Source: Adiantum capillus-veneris (Eukaryota; Streptophyta; Polypodiopsida; Polypodiales; Pteridaceae). Taken from it: a DNA stretch of 64,000 nt. How positions within the stretch are numbered: position 1 is the first letter of the stretch; the number at the start of each line of letters is the position of its first letter. The stretch spans positions 121,108,043 through 121,172,042 of the forward strand of contig CM043960.1 of the NCBI GenBank assembly GCA_014529385.2. The letters run 5' to 3'. Below, piece after piece: positions 1 to 12,867 of the stretch. The position numbers and the translations under genes are program-made. The notes under the pieces are model-generated. The model did no database searches and was not told the DNA's origin. It saw nothing but the letters and a program-made list of their open reading frames with translations.

Positions 1-576
1 TGTGCACTTCTCTACAGAGCTCTCTCATGTTTTTGTCAATTTGGTATGTCACAACGTTGGAGGCGATGCCTTAACAACACACATGTTGAAAACTGGCAGT
101 ATATCGCCATCAAACCCTTGGGAAAGAGTGACAAAGAAATTGATCAGTTAAGTGATGATGAAGGATCAGATTTGCCTATGTATGGTGGACATCATAATGC
201 CATTAGTGATGCTCTGCGTGTAGGTGACAACTTTGCCGCGAATATGAACAAAGACGGAGCAGACTTCTACCTCTTGAGGTTCTCAAAGGATAAATACAAA
301 ACAACACGAGCCCTAAGAGATTCTTGGGACAACTGCATTTTTTTGAATTCCTATTTGGTTGAGGGCTACTACTATGAGCTAGTCGATGGTACCAAGGATG
401 TTTATTACATACCTCCTGACCGTCCAAAAGTGTTATTGGCATCACACTTGGTTAGATCCATCAAGATACCTTTGGAACCCTTGCATGAAGAGCCCATAAG
501 TCCAGATTATCTCCAGAGATTTACGAAAATGTGTACTACAACATGCCAATGGTTTTGTAGGTCTTTGTATCTTTGA
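1..576 (+). CDS. Partial unknown protein, open to left edge
   Basis: The frame is open from base 1, and the first ATG is at 46, giving 176 residues to the stop at 574-576. The product is acidic in the middle (DDEGSD near residue 40) and ends in a stretch with EGYYYELVDG and ASHLVRSIKIPLEPL, which look like real protein rather than chance translation. I do not recognise the family. The frame running off the window, and the last 20 residues turning cysteine-rich, suggest that the true exon ends before the stop and that more exons lie to the left. It could be a host gene fragment or a transposon-derived protein. No other gene is close by on the right. Confidence 0.35.
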   Translation, partial: CALLYRALSCFCQFGMSQRWRRCLNNTHVENWQYIAIKPLGKSDKEIDQLSDDEGSDLPMYGGHHNAISDALRVGDNFAANMNKDGADFYLLRFSKDKYKTTRALRDSWDNCIFLNSYLVEGYYYELVDGTKDVYYIPPDRPKVLLASHLVRSIKIPLEPLHEEPISPDYLQRFTKMCTTTCQWFCRSLYL

Positions 577-2040
577 GCCTAATGAACAGTTGTTTTGCTG
601 CATTTTTTGTTTGTTGTACATGAGTCCTCCCAAAACACCTAATCACAAATGTAGCCTCCTGGTTCTCTTTTCTCTTTCTAGAGTCCATGTGTGGTGTGTT
701 TCTCTCTCCCATCGCCACTTCTCACATGATATCAGAGTGCTGACAACAAGCTATCTATCTCCCATTTACTGTACCAACATGTGTACTTCAAAGTAATTCA
801 AAACTTACTACAATTCAGGTTTCAAGCATCTCATTGCTTGTTCAGGTACTTAAAGGGGGTATTCAAGTAGTCTCAAAGTACCAATGACAGGTTTTTAGTG
901 CATGTTCTACAATGTAGAAGTGTGCAGATTAGGTACTTAAAGTAACATGCATGGAACATATATGTAAATTAGTTACTTTAAGTACCATTGTTGTTAGTCT
1001 CCCAGCATTCTTCACATGTATCTGTCTGCAAATAGGGTACCCTAAACTACCATTGTGGGTGTTTTTAAAGTTCCCTTTTCAAACACCTGCCTCACATCAG
1101 GTACACCAAGTACCTTGGTTGGTACCTATATTGTTACTTTCTAGTGATAGAATGCTAAAACACATTATTGTAATGACAAGAGGTCTCTAATGACTACACA
1201 ACATGGCCTCAAAAACACTTAACTTATGTGTCTGACACCATCCACAGCCACAACCAAACACACACACTACCCACAACATAAATTGAGTCCAAAGTACAAA
1301 AACTAGAGTCCAAAGCATGTTAAACTAACAGAGGAATCTCAAACTCCGAGCGAACTTTTTCGAGCGATGATAAAACCGAGCGAGTTAAAGAGAGGCACTT
1401 TGTCGAAACACACATAGCCAAGAGTTCCTATAAGTCATGCATTTCTTCACTCGAGAGACTAAATAAATTGGCCCTAAACCTCCTAAATATGGTGGTTAAA
1501 TTTAAGAATGGATATGCTAAGCAAGAGATAGGTGCTAGCAAGACTCACATTGGACAACTCTTGAGATTGTTCTTTTATTGCTAGAAAATAAATAAAAACT
1601 TTCTATTGTCCAAAGGAATTTTGTAAGTTTGTGATCTTTAAAAAAAAAAAGCAATGGTCTAACATTGTTAACATGCTGTCTGCAGGCATTCTTGTGCATC
1701 AACGCTCGACCTTGTAGGATCCCCCCCCCCCCCCCCCCCTTTTTCCCTATTTTTGTACTATATTTGACTATTTTTCATCTTTTTGCTCATGGGGCAACCT
1801 TATTAGCTAACTATCGTGAATATTTTAGGGTGCTGCGAATTGAGAACATCACCTATTTGTTGTTATTTGTTAACTAGTATCAGTATCCTTGCTGAGTTTT
1901 ATTCAGATTTTATGAGAAATCTACCAAGATCCCAAAAGACAAAATTGAAGGTCGATTGCAGGCAAGAAGTTAGTGTTGAAACGACTACTGCATGCTTGTC
2001 TCCCGGCGTTTCTTAAAAGGGAAGTTTTTAAAAAATTCCA
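577..2040. other. Gene-free stretch with a C-run
   Basis: No convincing coding signal. It contains several short GTACTT/AAGTAC-rich snatches between 845 and 1110 and a run of 19 C at 1721-1739. Short open frames here lack any family motif. Confidence 0.5.

Positions 2041-2120
<80 letters not shown>
2041..2120. repeat. Compound (CT)n(AC)n microsatellite
   Basis: About 52 bases of nearly pure CT pass directly into about 28 bases of AC. The open frames across it in both directions are translation products of the repeat and not genes. Confidence 0.95.
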
Positions 2121-2125
<5 letters not shown>

Positions 2126-2321
2126 AAATGTGGAGTATGTTTTTAATGACTCTATGGAAATTCTTGTGTTGTAGCCTCCACACAAAAATACCCTGCTCCT
2201 GCTCCTGCTCACCAAGGTTTTGTGTCCGCCACCACTTCCACATCTAGTAGTGCTACCACCATCCTCAAGTGCAAAGATTGTTGCGGATAAGGGCTATAGC
2301 AAAAAAAAATGGAGGGGAAAC

Positions 2322-2324
<3 letters not shown>

Positions 2325-2366
<42 letters not shown>
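2325..2366. repeat. (CT)n microsatellite
   Basis: A 42-base pure CT tract, the second of three within 600 bases. Confidence 0.95.
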
Positions 2367-2368
<2 letters not shown>

Positions 2369-2574
2369 GTGCTTCTAGAAAACTTGTGATGAGTAGGCGG
2401 GGGAAAGTGTCTCTGCCCAACTCTTAAAGGTGTGTTTCCTTACCAGAGAGGTAGTAAAAGATTGTTGTTGTGTGCCTTGCTAGTTGTGGGCTACTATTGG
2501 TAAAAGACATAGTGAGAGTTGAAGTTGCTAATCATCACAAGTTTTTGTTAACAACAGATGCAGCCAGTTTCCTT

Positions 2575-2578
<4 letters not shown>

Positions 2579-2635
<57 letters not shown>

Positions 2636-2863
2636 GTATAGTAAAAAAATCTCCCTACACTGATAGAGACCTTTGAGGTTTTTTTTGTTTATATCACAAA
2701 GCTTAAAAAAAGAAAAGTGTATTCACTTTGACATTTAGTAGAGAGAGAGAGATATTCACTTTGACATTTAGTAGAGAGAGAGAGAGAGAACAAAAAAAAA
2801 CCTCAAAGGTCTCTATCAGTGTAGGGAGATTTTTTTACTATACAATGAGAGAGAGAGAGAGAG
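2579..2863. repeat. Inverted repeat with microsatellite ends
   Basis: The segment at about 2613-2687, starting within a 54-base (CT)n tract at 2579-2632, reappears reverse-complemented at about 2789-2863, ending in (GA)n. The arms of about 75 bp include matching CCTCAAAGGTCTCTATCAGT and its complement. They are nearly perfect, so the locus could fold into a long hairpin with a loop of about 100 bases. The loop holds a 33-bp tandem duplication (2721-2753 and 2754-2786, each starting ATTCACTTTGACATTTAGTA). It could be a fold-back element or a small inverted duplication; no terminal motif of a known transposon is visible. Confidence 0.85.
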
Positions 2864-3818
2864 TAAAAAGACTCTATTCACTTTTTTTCAGGTACTCACA
2901 ATAGTTATTAGTATATATACTAGAGGAAATAGAATTACATAAAAAGCCATGCTCAAAATGAGCCATGGCATCACACTAGCACACAATAGAATAGATTATG
3001 GCCTTTTACACAACCAGAACATCAGAGGCCAACCCGAAACAAACAAAAAATTGGTCCACATAGCATGTCGAGAGGGCGGGACCCACAGTCCCCATCACCA
3101 CTAGAGGCATCTCTAGTTTCCACCAGGACTGTGTCTCTGCCACCGAGAAACCACCTTCCAAGAGGGAACCTCCGAATAGAGCCGACATAATAGCTTGATC
3201 GACGAAAGCCACCACCAAGGGTAGCAACTAAAAAAGATCCGGACAAGAACCCCTAGGACACCAAAAAGCAAAGCAGACCACCCCAGACTCGCAATCTACC
3301 AAGACCACCATGAATAACCGAAGCCAAACCCACAACCAAGGCCAAAATCACAAGCCAACCAAACAGAAGCACCAACATCCTCCCAAGATTAGAGTCGACA
3401 TGCACCTTGAAGCAGAAACCACATGATATTAGAAGGGAGCCTTGCCCTGGCAATGAACATGCAAAGTGCAGAACCGAGAACATCCCGTGATGAAACAATA
3501 GCCAGGCATCTCATTACCTCTCAATGAGGAGGCAGGAGGGGTGATGCCTCCCGTATGATAAAAAATATGGGGACCACCGAGGAAAAGCAATAGCAAGAAG
3601 GTAGGCTTGCTCGCCACCTCACCCTAGAGACTTTGCAGATTGAGATCTCTAGGCAACACCCCCTGCAGAGGCACACTTGACCCGCCCTACCACCCCCATC
3701 GAGCCCTCAAGCTTGAGATCTCTACGCAACGCCCCCTTCGAGCCCCCCAGCTTCGAGGCCTCGTAGGTTGTGCAACATAGGAGGCCTCGCTCCCACACAA
3801 ACCAAGGGTCCTTTAACT
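2864..3818. other. Gene-free stretch with a short direct repeat
   Basis: No convincing gene. Two related segments starting TTGAGATCTCTA lie near 3640 and 3713, each followed by GCAAC and a CCCC-rich stretch, a degenerate direct repeat of roughly 73 bp. Small minus-strand ORFs between 3006 and 3617 have no recognisable motif. Confidence 0.45.
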
Positions 3819-3956
3819 CTACTCATTTTTTATTCACTGCAAAAAGATTGAATTTAAAAAAAAAAGATCATTAAAGGATCTGTGCCGACGCAGATCCTTT
3901 AGGGGGGCTTTAAGAAAAAACTCAATCTTTTTTTTGTAGTGAATACAAAATGAGTA
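3819..3956. mobile_element. MITE-like element with central palindrome, copy 1
   Basis: Outer inverted repeats read ACTCATTTTTTATTCACT on the left and, reverse-complemented from 3931-3956, ACTCATTTTGTATTCACTAC on the right, each followed inward by AAAAAGATTGA-type sequence. In the centre, 3873-3900 is a near-perfect 28-bp palindrome (AAAGGATCTG on one side, CAGATCCTTT on the other; two base pairs mismatched). There is no coding capacity. A non-autonomous DNA transposon fits best, but I could not define a clean target-site duplication, so the superfamily is not assigned. Confidence 0.55.
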
Positions 3957-4339
3957 CGTACAAAAACATTGAGTTTTATGAATACAAAATGAGTAGGTGA
4001 AACACACTTTGAAAAAGGAACTGAGAAGAGAATCTCACCAGATGCGATTTTAGGATTGAATAGGAAAGGGAAAAGGTGTCGAGTAAGCATCTTTTGTGGG
4101 TAGTGGAACTGCAGTCTTTTCGTGTAGCATATTGATCTTGGCCACAAACCTGACTGTGCAAGCCCCAAAACAAGGAGGGGTAATCAGATGTACCCTGAGA
4201 AATCATGACGAACGTGGGGAAGCCACGAAGGAAGAGGAGATTGGAGTTGTGGGTTGCATAGGATGACTTCAGCTCATGATGAAGGGGTTTGCAGGCCGGC
4301 TAGTGAAGGTGGATTTCTCGACACTCGAACTTTCACAAG

Positions 4340-4540
4340 TAGGTAGTATTTATAAAAAGAGAATACAAAAAGAGTAAGCACAAAAAAAGGTAAGTACAAA
4401 AAGATTGAGTTTTATTCGCTACAAAAGAAACATTGAGTTTTTTTTTTTTTAAGCCTTCCCAAAGGATCTGCGCCGGCGCAGATCCTTTAGGGAGGCTTTT
4501 TTTAAAACAAAAGCTCATTCTTTTTGTATCTACTCACAAG
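4340..4540. mobile_element. MITE-like element with perfect palindrome, copy 2
   Basis: This is a diverged relative of the element at 3819. The centre at 4461-4488 is a perfect 28-bp palindrome (AAAGGATCTG, then CGCCGGCG, then CAGATCCTTT). With two mismatches the stem extends outward through AAGCC and GGCTT on either side. The flanks contain ATTGAGTTTT, TACAAAA and GCTCATTCTTTTTGTAT segments resembling the arms of copy 1. The exact ends are uncertain. Confidence 0.5.
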
Positions 4541-4828
4541 CTCTATACTACCACTATTATGTGGAAAAAGATTCCAAAAATTAAACCTCCCTCCTACAAC
4601 GTTGCTCCCGCCATGGTGTTGCACCTCCCTATCTCTCTCCCTTTCCAATTGCTCATGGAAGCATCCACCATTGCTTGCTTGCACGACACTCCTAGCACCA
4701 TCGCCCATGCAGCACTCAAGCATTTTTTGTTTTCTCTCTTCGAATCTCGTTAGGAACAAAAATAACCAATGCATGTCCTTCGAGCAATGAAACAGTTGTG
4801 TCCAACTCATTGGACGGGCGTTGTAGGT

Positions 4829-4830
<2 letters not shown>
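4541..4830. other. No gene seen
   Basis: Overlapping short frames on both strands have no recognisable domain. I see nothing else here. Confidence 0.4.
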
Positions 4831-4887
<57 letters not shown>

Positions 4888-4969
4888 ATGCCTGACTCAT
4901 TGGGCACGTGCCAATGTGGAGCAACGAGATAGATGCAATACCTTCCTTGCAGAGAGAAAGAGAGAGATC

Positions 4970-5010
<41 letters not shown>
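4831..5010. repeat. (GA)n, (TG)n and (AG)n microsatellites
   Basis: A pure (GA)27 tract at 4831-4885, then about 85 bases of unique DNA, then (TG)n at 4970-4990 running straight into (AG)n at 4991-5010. Confidence 0.95.
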
Positions 5011-5013
<3 letters not shown>

Positions 5014-5328
5014 TTACTCCCTCAGAGCACACCATGAATGCAAGCCTATCCCCGCCTTTTTGCTCTTGCATGAACTCGTCATGGATTTCCTTACTCACTC
5101 GTATTAAAGGAGTGATTAAAGGGGTGACCCCCCCTCACTCCACATGCTCAACCTATCGTCTTTAGGGGACGACATTCAACAGAATGCAAAAATGAGCGTG
5201 ACAGACATGGACTTGCTTATCCATCCACACAAACGGGAGGGAGGGAGTTTTCCATCGCTACATACAAAGAGATTCACATGCCCAAAACTTGTCCACCGCG
5301 GTGCCCCCAACTCTCGATAGTCGTCGCC

Positions 5329-5329
5329 T

Positions 5330-5373
<44 letters not shown>

Positions 5374-5393
5374 CATGTGCCCCCCCCCCCCCC
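5329..5393. repeat. (CT)n microsatellite followed by C-run
   Basis: About 41 bases of CT at 5329-5369 and, after ten unique bases, a run of 14 C at 5380-5393. The CT-then-C layout resembles the starts of the LINE copies at 51,380, 52,632 and on the minus strand at 63,331. Confidence 0.9.
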
Positions 5394-6993
<1,600 letters not shown>

Positions 6994-7234
6994 ATGTGAG
7001 AGAAGACACAATCTTGTGTGATATGGTCAAACAAACAAGAGAGCACATTTGTAGCAAGAGAGAAAGAGTGAGGGGATCCAAGAGGAGTGACAAAGAGTAT
7101 GCAAAATGTATGTGCCCTAGAACTCTTGGAGTCAAAACCTCATGAGTTGCCTCTCTTTAAGAGGGATGTGAAGACAAGAATAAGGACTCATAGATCACTA
7201 CTCTTTTAGGCTTTGAAGGTGTTTCTGCATATGC

Positions 7235-7239
<5 letters not shown>

Positions 7240-7276
<37 letters not shown>
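7240..7276. repeat. (GA)n microsatellite
   Basis: A 37-base pure GA tract beginning after CTATATAT. The following 430 bases to the HAD pseudogene hold no recognisable gene. Confidence 0.95.
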
Positions 7277-7278
<2 letters not shown>

Positions 7279-7707
7279 AAGAAGAAAATTGTGGACATGG
7301 TCCCTAGGTGGCATGCCCCCTTTGCTTCATCCTTGATGTTGAGGATGGGTCTCAAACCGCACCACATAGGACAAGATGGGCCCATGCCATATAAATATTC
7401 GCTTGGATTTTTGTTCGCTCGAAAATTGTCGCTCGATGTATGGTAAGACTCAACTAACATAATGGAATAACTATAAATTCAACTTTTGTGTTGCCGATAA
7501 GTTACATGTTAATCACTCAGTAGAGAGGCATTGAAAATGTTATCCAAAAAACCATCCCTCATGGAAGTAGGCATATACATGGGTTAGTAGAGAGCGTTAA
7601 GCTATAATGACAAAACATGGCAGTACAAGGGTTTTCTACAAAGCTTGGCTTCCTAAAATTGCATGAGCTTTTTAACGATGAGATACTAGGGCTAAATTTC
7701 ATTGGCA

Positions 7708-8592
7708 TCAAATGTGCCCCGTCAAGTATTCTCCATAACTAGTCATCTTTCCAGCTCGCTTGAGTGCAGCTTTAACATCGTTGTCCTCCGATGTAGGCTT
7801 CACATTGAAGGTGAAAGCTTCGATTGACTGACTCGTAGCATCACGCCACTTGGCAAGAACCTCTTGCAAATCCCTAGACAAGAATTCAATATTGTGATCC
7901 TCTAGGCCAGGTACAATGATGTAGGAACCAAGAAAATTTTAATGGCATTTATAAAGACTGTTGTCGATCAATAGCACATTTCTCGTACCGTATCGTGAAA
8001 CCAGCTTTAGAAAATTTCACAGATTCTTGAAAAAGACTGGTTTTCCACCTACCATTTTGAATGTGGCTACATCACATAACTGTTGTCCAGCCCATCCGCT
8101 TAAGTAGTCACAAAGCCCCCCAAAATCTGCCTTGATTATTCTGTCCACTCTGTTCAGCATTGTTGAACTCTAGATGTAAATATTTGCCCAACCCACAGCC
8201 CAAGCTAAGAACTATTTTGCATCCTTGGGGACAGAGAGGTACCTAAAGAACAGCAATTCCGCTCTGTGGGCATGCACAACTCATACGTACAGCAAAAATA
8301 CTTCAAAGCCTCAGTCAAACCTGTCATCCTTTTTGTTGATGAGGTCAAACCCAGCAGTTTCAAGATCAGGTGACTGAGCATTCCGATTATCAGGATCTTC
8401 AATCCATGAAGTACAGAGGACACCGTTAAGATCAAACACTAATGCTGGTGGTGAAGGGATGTCAAATGGAAGCGATGTGATGGTTTTTGGAATATAGGGG
8501 GGTGGATCTCTGATAATTATTATTTCTTCGATAGGAAATTTGAGAGTCCCCTTTTCTTTTGGTATCTCTGTAAAAGGCATGGGTTTTACATA
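7708..8592 (-). pseudogene. HAD (NLI-interacting factor) domain segment
   Basis: The segment starts after the splice acceptor at 8593. It carries a proline-rich lead-in and then PALVFDLNGVLC around 8440-8410. This is the DxNGxL version of the HAD motif I found in plant FCP1-like proteins, with Asn in place of the usual second Asp neighbour. Further on come RNVLLIDNSLYKC (about 7980-7940), matching the family's LLIDDSPYK region, and an end with DLQEVLAKW and GEYLTG. In-frame TGA at about 8018 and TAA at about 7941, plus stops and frame changes between about 8310 and 8165, show decay. The match across three conserved blocks in correct order makes the family call firm even though the gene is dead. 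Confidence 0.75.
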
Positions 8593-10300
8593 CTTCAAGG
8601 AATAGACTAAGCACTTTTTAACCAAAACAAGAGTGACGATTGCAATAAATTGAGATTTAGAGAAATGGAGGCCAACATAAAATTCTCATTTCTATTTAAA
8701 AAGCAAGAATCAAAGATTCTGTCATTACAAGAGAATGCAGACACAAAGTGTCTTCAATGTCACAGTTTTTTGCAAGCACGAGGCTTTGGGGGGTGGGGAA
8801 TAATACTGGGATGCTGGAGGGGAGTCTTTTTTTGGGGGACTTCTTTGCAGGAGGCGGTGACTTCGGAACTTCCTCGCTCATCGATTTTCCATCTCCACCT
8901 AAAACCAAAACCCAAGCGACTTACACGCTGCTGAGCATGAACATGAGCTACAGAGATAAAACTATCAATGAGTTTGACCCTACAAACTTCCTCTATGTGC
9001 TGAGATGCTTTTCCTGAACAAGCCATGAGTAAAAGAGGTCTCACCATCATTCTCTTCCTCAACCTTGTTACTTTGCTGCTTTGAGCAGTTCATCTCTGAT
9101 GCTCGCATAGATTTGGATTGTCCCGCTGCACTGTAAAGAGACACATCAATAAAAATCATTCAATGCCTGTAGGGAGACAAGTCCTAGATAGCCAAAACAA
9201 CTTACCATCAACATGTTTCTTTCACTTCCTTGACTTCTTCATTATATCACTAAGAAAGACAAGGGAATCTAGATCTGCATCACCATGAACCATGCGTTGC
9301 ACCGCTTCCACCCCCTCTTGCGCTATAGAATCTGTCATCTTAACATCAACATCTTCCATTGGTTCAGTTTCCTTTCGTTCTGGTTCTCCTACTGTCTGTT
9401 GAGAGGGCTCCACCTCAGCAGATGGGGTTTTTTCAATTGCCATATGAGAGCCTTCCTTGCAAGCCAGATTTTTGTCACTTGCCAAGGATGAGCCTTCCCT
9501 ACCACCTGGAGTTGACTGATCATCAAATTGCATGTCTGTGTCTATGGTGTGGGCGTCTGGAGTTGGATCAACATTTAGGTTTGACACCTCAGCTGGTAAT
9601 GTTGCCACATATGGGATATGATTGGAACCTGCAACTACACCACAGAAGTTGTAGCTTGTGTAACCAGAAAAAGTTTCTTACATTCTTAACAAACTCTATC
9701 AATCTCAATAGACCTGGAGAATAGAAAACCAACCATTATGCACACGCATCAACTTTGCCGATTACAGAATACTCTGCTTACAGGAAGGGTTGGCAAATTC
9801 TTTCTCTGACCCAGCCCATCCAGCAAACATCCTCATCAGACAAATGTTCGTACAGCTTGCCTTCCAAACTTAGACCGTACTCCTTGTGTAGGTCATGTCG
9901 GGTAAAGCAGAATCTAGTCTGCTTGGGATATTGAGCCTTCCGAGATGCTACTATTGAGCACAAAAAATCAGAGGGAAGGGGATTAGTCGAAACACTTCCA
10001 CCGCCATGTAAAACTATGCATTCAATGTAATAAAACTAATGAAATGTGGACATGGGAAAAACAGTAGCAAACCTTTAACATCTAATTCTTTAACCAAAAA
10101 GTACTAATTTAATAGATTCATAGAAGGAAATGGTTTATTACCATTGCTCTTATCAGAGGCAAGAAAGGTGTCCTTTGATGACAAACTTGCACCACTCTTG
10201 GGCCGTTTGCAAGCTGGTGGATGACACCTCAACCGGTGATTTGTTTGGTAAGGTGCACTTTCGCGGTGGTGTCTTCATTTTTGGTGTCCCAATAAAAAAA
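7708..10300 (-). pseudogene. Multi-exon FCP1/NIF-type HAD phosphatase pseudogene
   Basis: Read 5' to 3' on the minus strand, exons with GT-AG borders are visible at 10300-10142, 9950-9782, 9628-9206, 9130-9045, 8898-8729 and from 8592 onward, with the end at the TGA near 7708. The N-terminal exons encode a charged, low-complexity region (PMEDVDVKMTD, and PPPAKKSPKK in a basic stretch), possibly nuclear. The last part is the HAD domain described separately. Several junctions keep phase (10142/9950, 9045/8898, 8729/8592). Others do not: exon 9628-9206 has an in-frame TGA near its end, exon 10300-10142 needs a frameshift, and the HAD domain has in-frame stops. FCP1-domain proteins dephosphorylate proteins, classically the RNA polymerase II C-terminal domain; this copy cannot make a full product as sequenced. 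A (GA)n cluster lies immediately upstream. Confidence 0.7.
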
Positions 10301-10341
10301 CTATCAAATCTCATCCAACAAAATGAATGCAACACCCTCAG

Positions 10342-10444
10342 TAGAGAGAGAGAGAGAGAGAGAGAGAGAAGAAGAAGAAAATCCGGCGTTTCAACAGTCT
10401 AGAACTGCAAGGAAATTTGACTCAATAGAGATGAGCAAGCATCA

Positions 10445-10538
<94 letters not shown>

Positions 10539-10616
10539 AGAAGAAGAAGAAGAAAATCCGGCATTTCAAGAGTCTAGAACTGCAAGGAAATTTGACTCAA
10601 CATAGATGAGCAAGCA

Positions 10617-10662
<46 letters not shown>
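10342..10662. repeat. Tandem duplication spanning three (GA)n arrays
   Basis: (GA)n arrays lie at 10342-10369, 10447-10534 and 10621-10662. The two separators (10370-10446 and about 10545-10620) are the same roughly 77-bp unit, containing AAAATCCGGC and GTCTAGAACTGCAAGG, with a few differences. The structure is thus a repeated unit of (GA)n plus 77 bp, with a (GAA)n extension near 10534-10553. Confidence 0.9.
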
Positions 10663-10664
<2 letters not shown>

Positions 10665-11887
10665 CACTACCTTGAGGAAGAAATGGTTGTCAGCAGTCTC
10701 GTTGCACTAGTGGCACATCAGAGCAGAAAGTGAGCTCCGAAAGATTTGCAAGCAGGAGCAATCCATGCAACGCGACCTTGGCGCGTGCCGACACTGAGCA
10801 GATTACCTTTTGCTGCATGCTTGCATTTCAAAACATGATGAAATCTTGAAGTGATGTTTTCAAATCTTGGTACCTTCTAATCGATTTAGACTAGACCCTC
10901 ACACAATATGAAAGTACCAAGGTGATCCACCAATTTTTCCCCAAAACCTGACGACCTTTTCATGCTTTCACCCAGCATAATAGCAGGTGATTATGGTTGC
11001 TTGTCGAAATGCTACCTGGCATAGGCACTAGCTTGCAAGATGCAACATCTTAAGATGCTTCTGTGTACCACATCACAAGGGCTGCCAATTGCTACTAGCA
11101 TCTCAAAACACTACCTAAATGTGCACATGCAATGTTGCTAAGCAATTTTGGGGAGTACTACAACAACATAGCTTTTCAAAACACTGTGTATACTTGGTCA
11201 ACTAGTCGCCGGTGGAGGTGCTTGTTTTTGCATCATATCAAAAAGCTATCCCAGGTCCATCACAACCAAGGTCGACAGTTTTTCAGCATTTCAAAAGGCT
11301 CTATGAGTAGGCAATTTTGTGTTGCAATCTGACATAGTTTTTGGTTGAGCTCATTGGTAATTTTGCAGGCATCTCAAAAAGCTGCAGAACTGAACTTCAT
11401 CGATCACAAAGTGAGCATCCCAAATGGGATTCAAGTTTTTCAAAAGCCATCTGACGGCCATTTTTCTTGTGCTTAACGGCTTCAAAGGGGTTCGCCAAGA
11501 GGTGATAATAGCAGAGATTGATCCAATAGTAAATACCTTTAGTTTTTTAACGGATATTTGGTCTAAGCTCATGAAAGCCTATGGCAGGACAACAAGCACA
11601 TCTCTTGCTTATGTAATTAATAGTGAATTATTACAAGTGCTCAATCAACAAATATAATATTTCTCAAAAGATACAAACAGAGATAGTTTCCTTGATATTG
11701 TGACACATGTTTCTTTGGATGAAGTGCACCGAAATTGAAGGTTTGCTACAATGAGCTTGTCAATCAACACATGCAAAGTTTAAAAGTTGTTATCCATGTT
11801 CAATGTCATAGGTTTATTATGGTTTTGTCTATTGTCAACCTCATTGTCAAAAGCCTTTTTTTGGGTTCTTGATGTCAGTTACTACTA
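10663..11887. other. Gene-free stretch
   Basis: It contains the upstream side of the HAD pseudogene and then AT-rich DNA up to the copia remnant. The ORFs at 11132-11332 and 11424-11657 have no motif that I recognise. Part of 11,350-11,890 may be decayed pol of the copia element, but I could not find a catalytic motif. Confidence 0.4.
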
Positions 11888-12867
11888 TGTCGTGATTGTA
11901 TGGGTTGTACACACTACCACCATATAAAAGTGGTAAGACCTCCCATCTGTTTGGTTGCATAATTATTTTGCTGCCTCATGTCTGGATAGTCACGTTCAAA
12001 GTGACCCTGTCTTCCACAACCCCAAAATACTATATTTCCCTGTTGACCTGTACTATTGCATTGCACATTTCCACAACCTCTTGGAATCCCCTTGCCTAGA
12101 AAGTTTCCTCAACAACTTGTTTTTGACCCTAATTATTATTCTACCCTTGTTCTTGGTAGTTGCCTCTTCCTCAACCTCGTCCATGACCTATACCGTGTCC
12201 TCTTCCTCTTCCTCTGTTGTTGAAAAGGACCTATTCAGAATTGTTTTCACCCTGCGTAGAGGAGTCTTACTCTAGTTTCTTCTCTTCCACAATCAATAAG
12301 GACACCAAATTTGTAAATGAGGGAATGTTCTCTTGAAGATGGATGCCATTTTTAAAATGGTTGTATTCTCGACCCAAACCTCGTAGACAAACTTCTACTT
12401 TATCATCATCATCGACTGTAACACCAATCAATGCAAGTGACTCACATGTGTTCTTTATCTTCAGTGAATTGTCATTGATGGACAGGTTTTTCTTATGCAT
12501 AGTATTCAGCTCAGTCTTCAACTATAGCTTCCTTGCCTTTGCGTCGGTCACATCCAATGACAGTAAAGTGTCCCAAGCCTCCTTAGGGGTATGAGCATCT
12601 TGTATATGCCCAATCATAGTGTCCTGTACACTCACAGAAAGCTTGTAAATGACCTTCTGAGCTCCCTGGTTCCAATCTTTGAACATCTTTCGCATCACTC
12701 GCACCTTCCTCAGGTAATGGTGTTGTTGTCTCATGCTCTCCATAAATGTAGTCACAATAACCTTTACTCATAAGAAAATTGGTCATTCTTAACTTTCAAG
12801 TATGGAAGTTGTTCTTGTCCAACTTCTCACTGACAATTTGGTTAAGCCCATCATTGTTGGATGACAT
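11888..12867 (-). pseudogene. Ty1/copia gag remnant
   Basis: A start codon at 12867-12865 opens with MSSNNDG. Then come the copia-gag (UBN2/DUF4219-like) signatures DTMIGHIQDAHTPKEAWDTL (around 12640-12570) and IKNTCESLALIGVTVDDDDK (around 12450). Downstream, after a Gly/Arg-rich (RGRGRG) linker, a zinc-knuckle remnant reads FWGCGRQGHFERDYP near 12030, where the first and last cysteines are lost. A TGA in place of an expected Trp codon near 12,806, a frameshift near 12730, an in-frame TAG at 12522-12524 and further stops mean it is dead. Gag would form the particle that packages the retrotransposon RNA. No flanking LTR pair or primer-binding site was found, so this is an internal fragment. 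Confidence 0.85.

Noticed and set aside
10447-10662. CRISPR-like regular repeats
   Set aside because: Only two separators of the same sequence between (GA)n arrays in a plant genome; a tandem duplication explains them.
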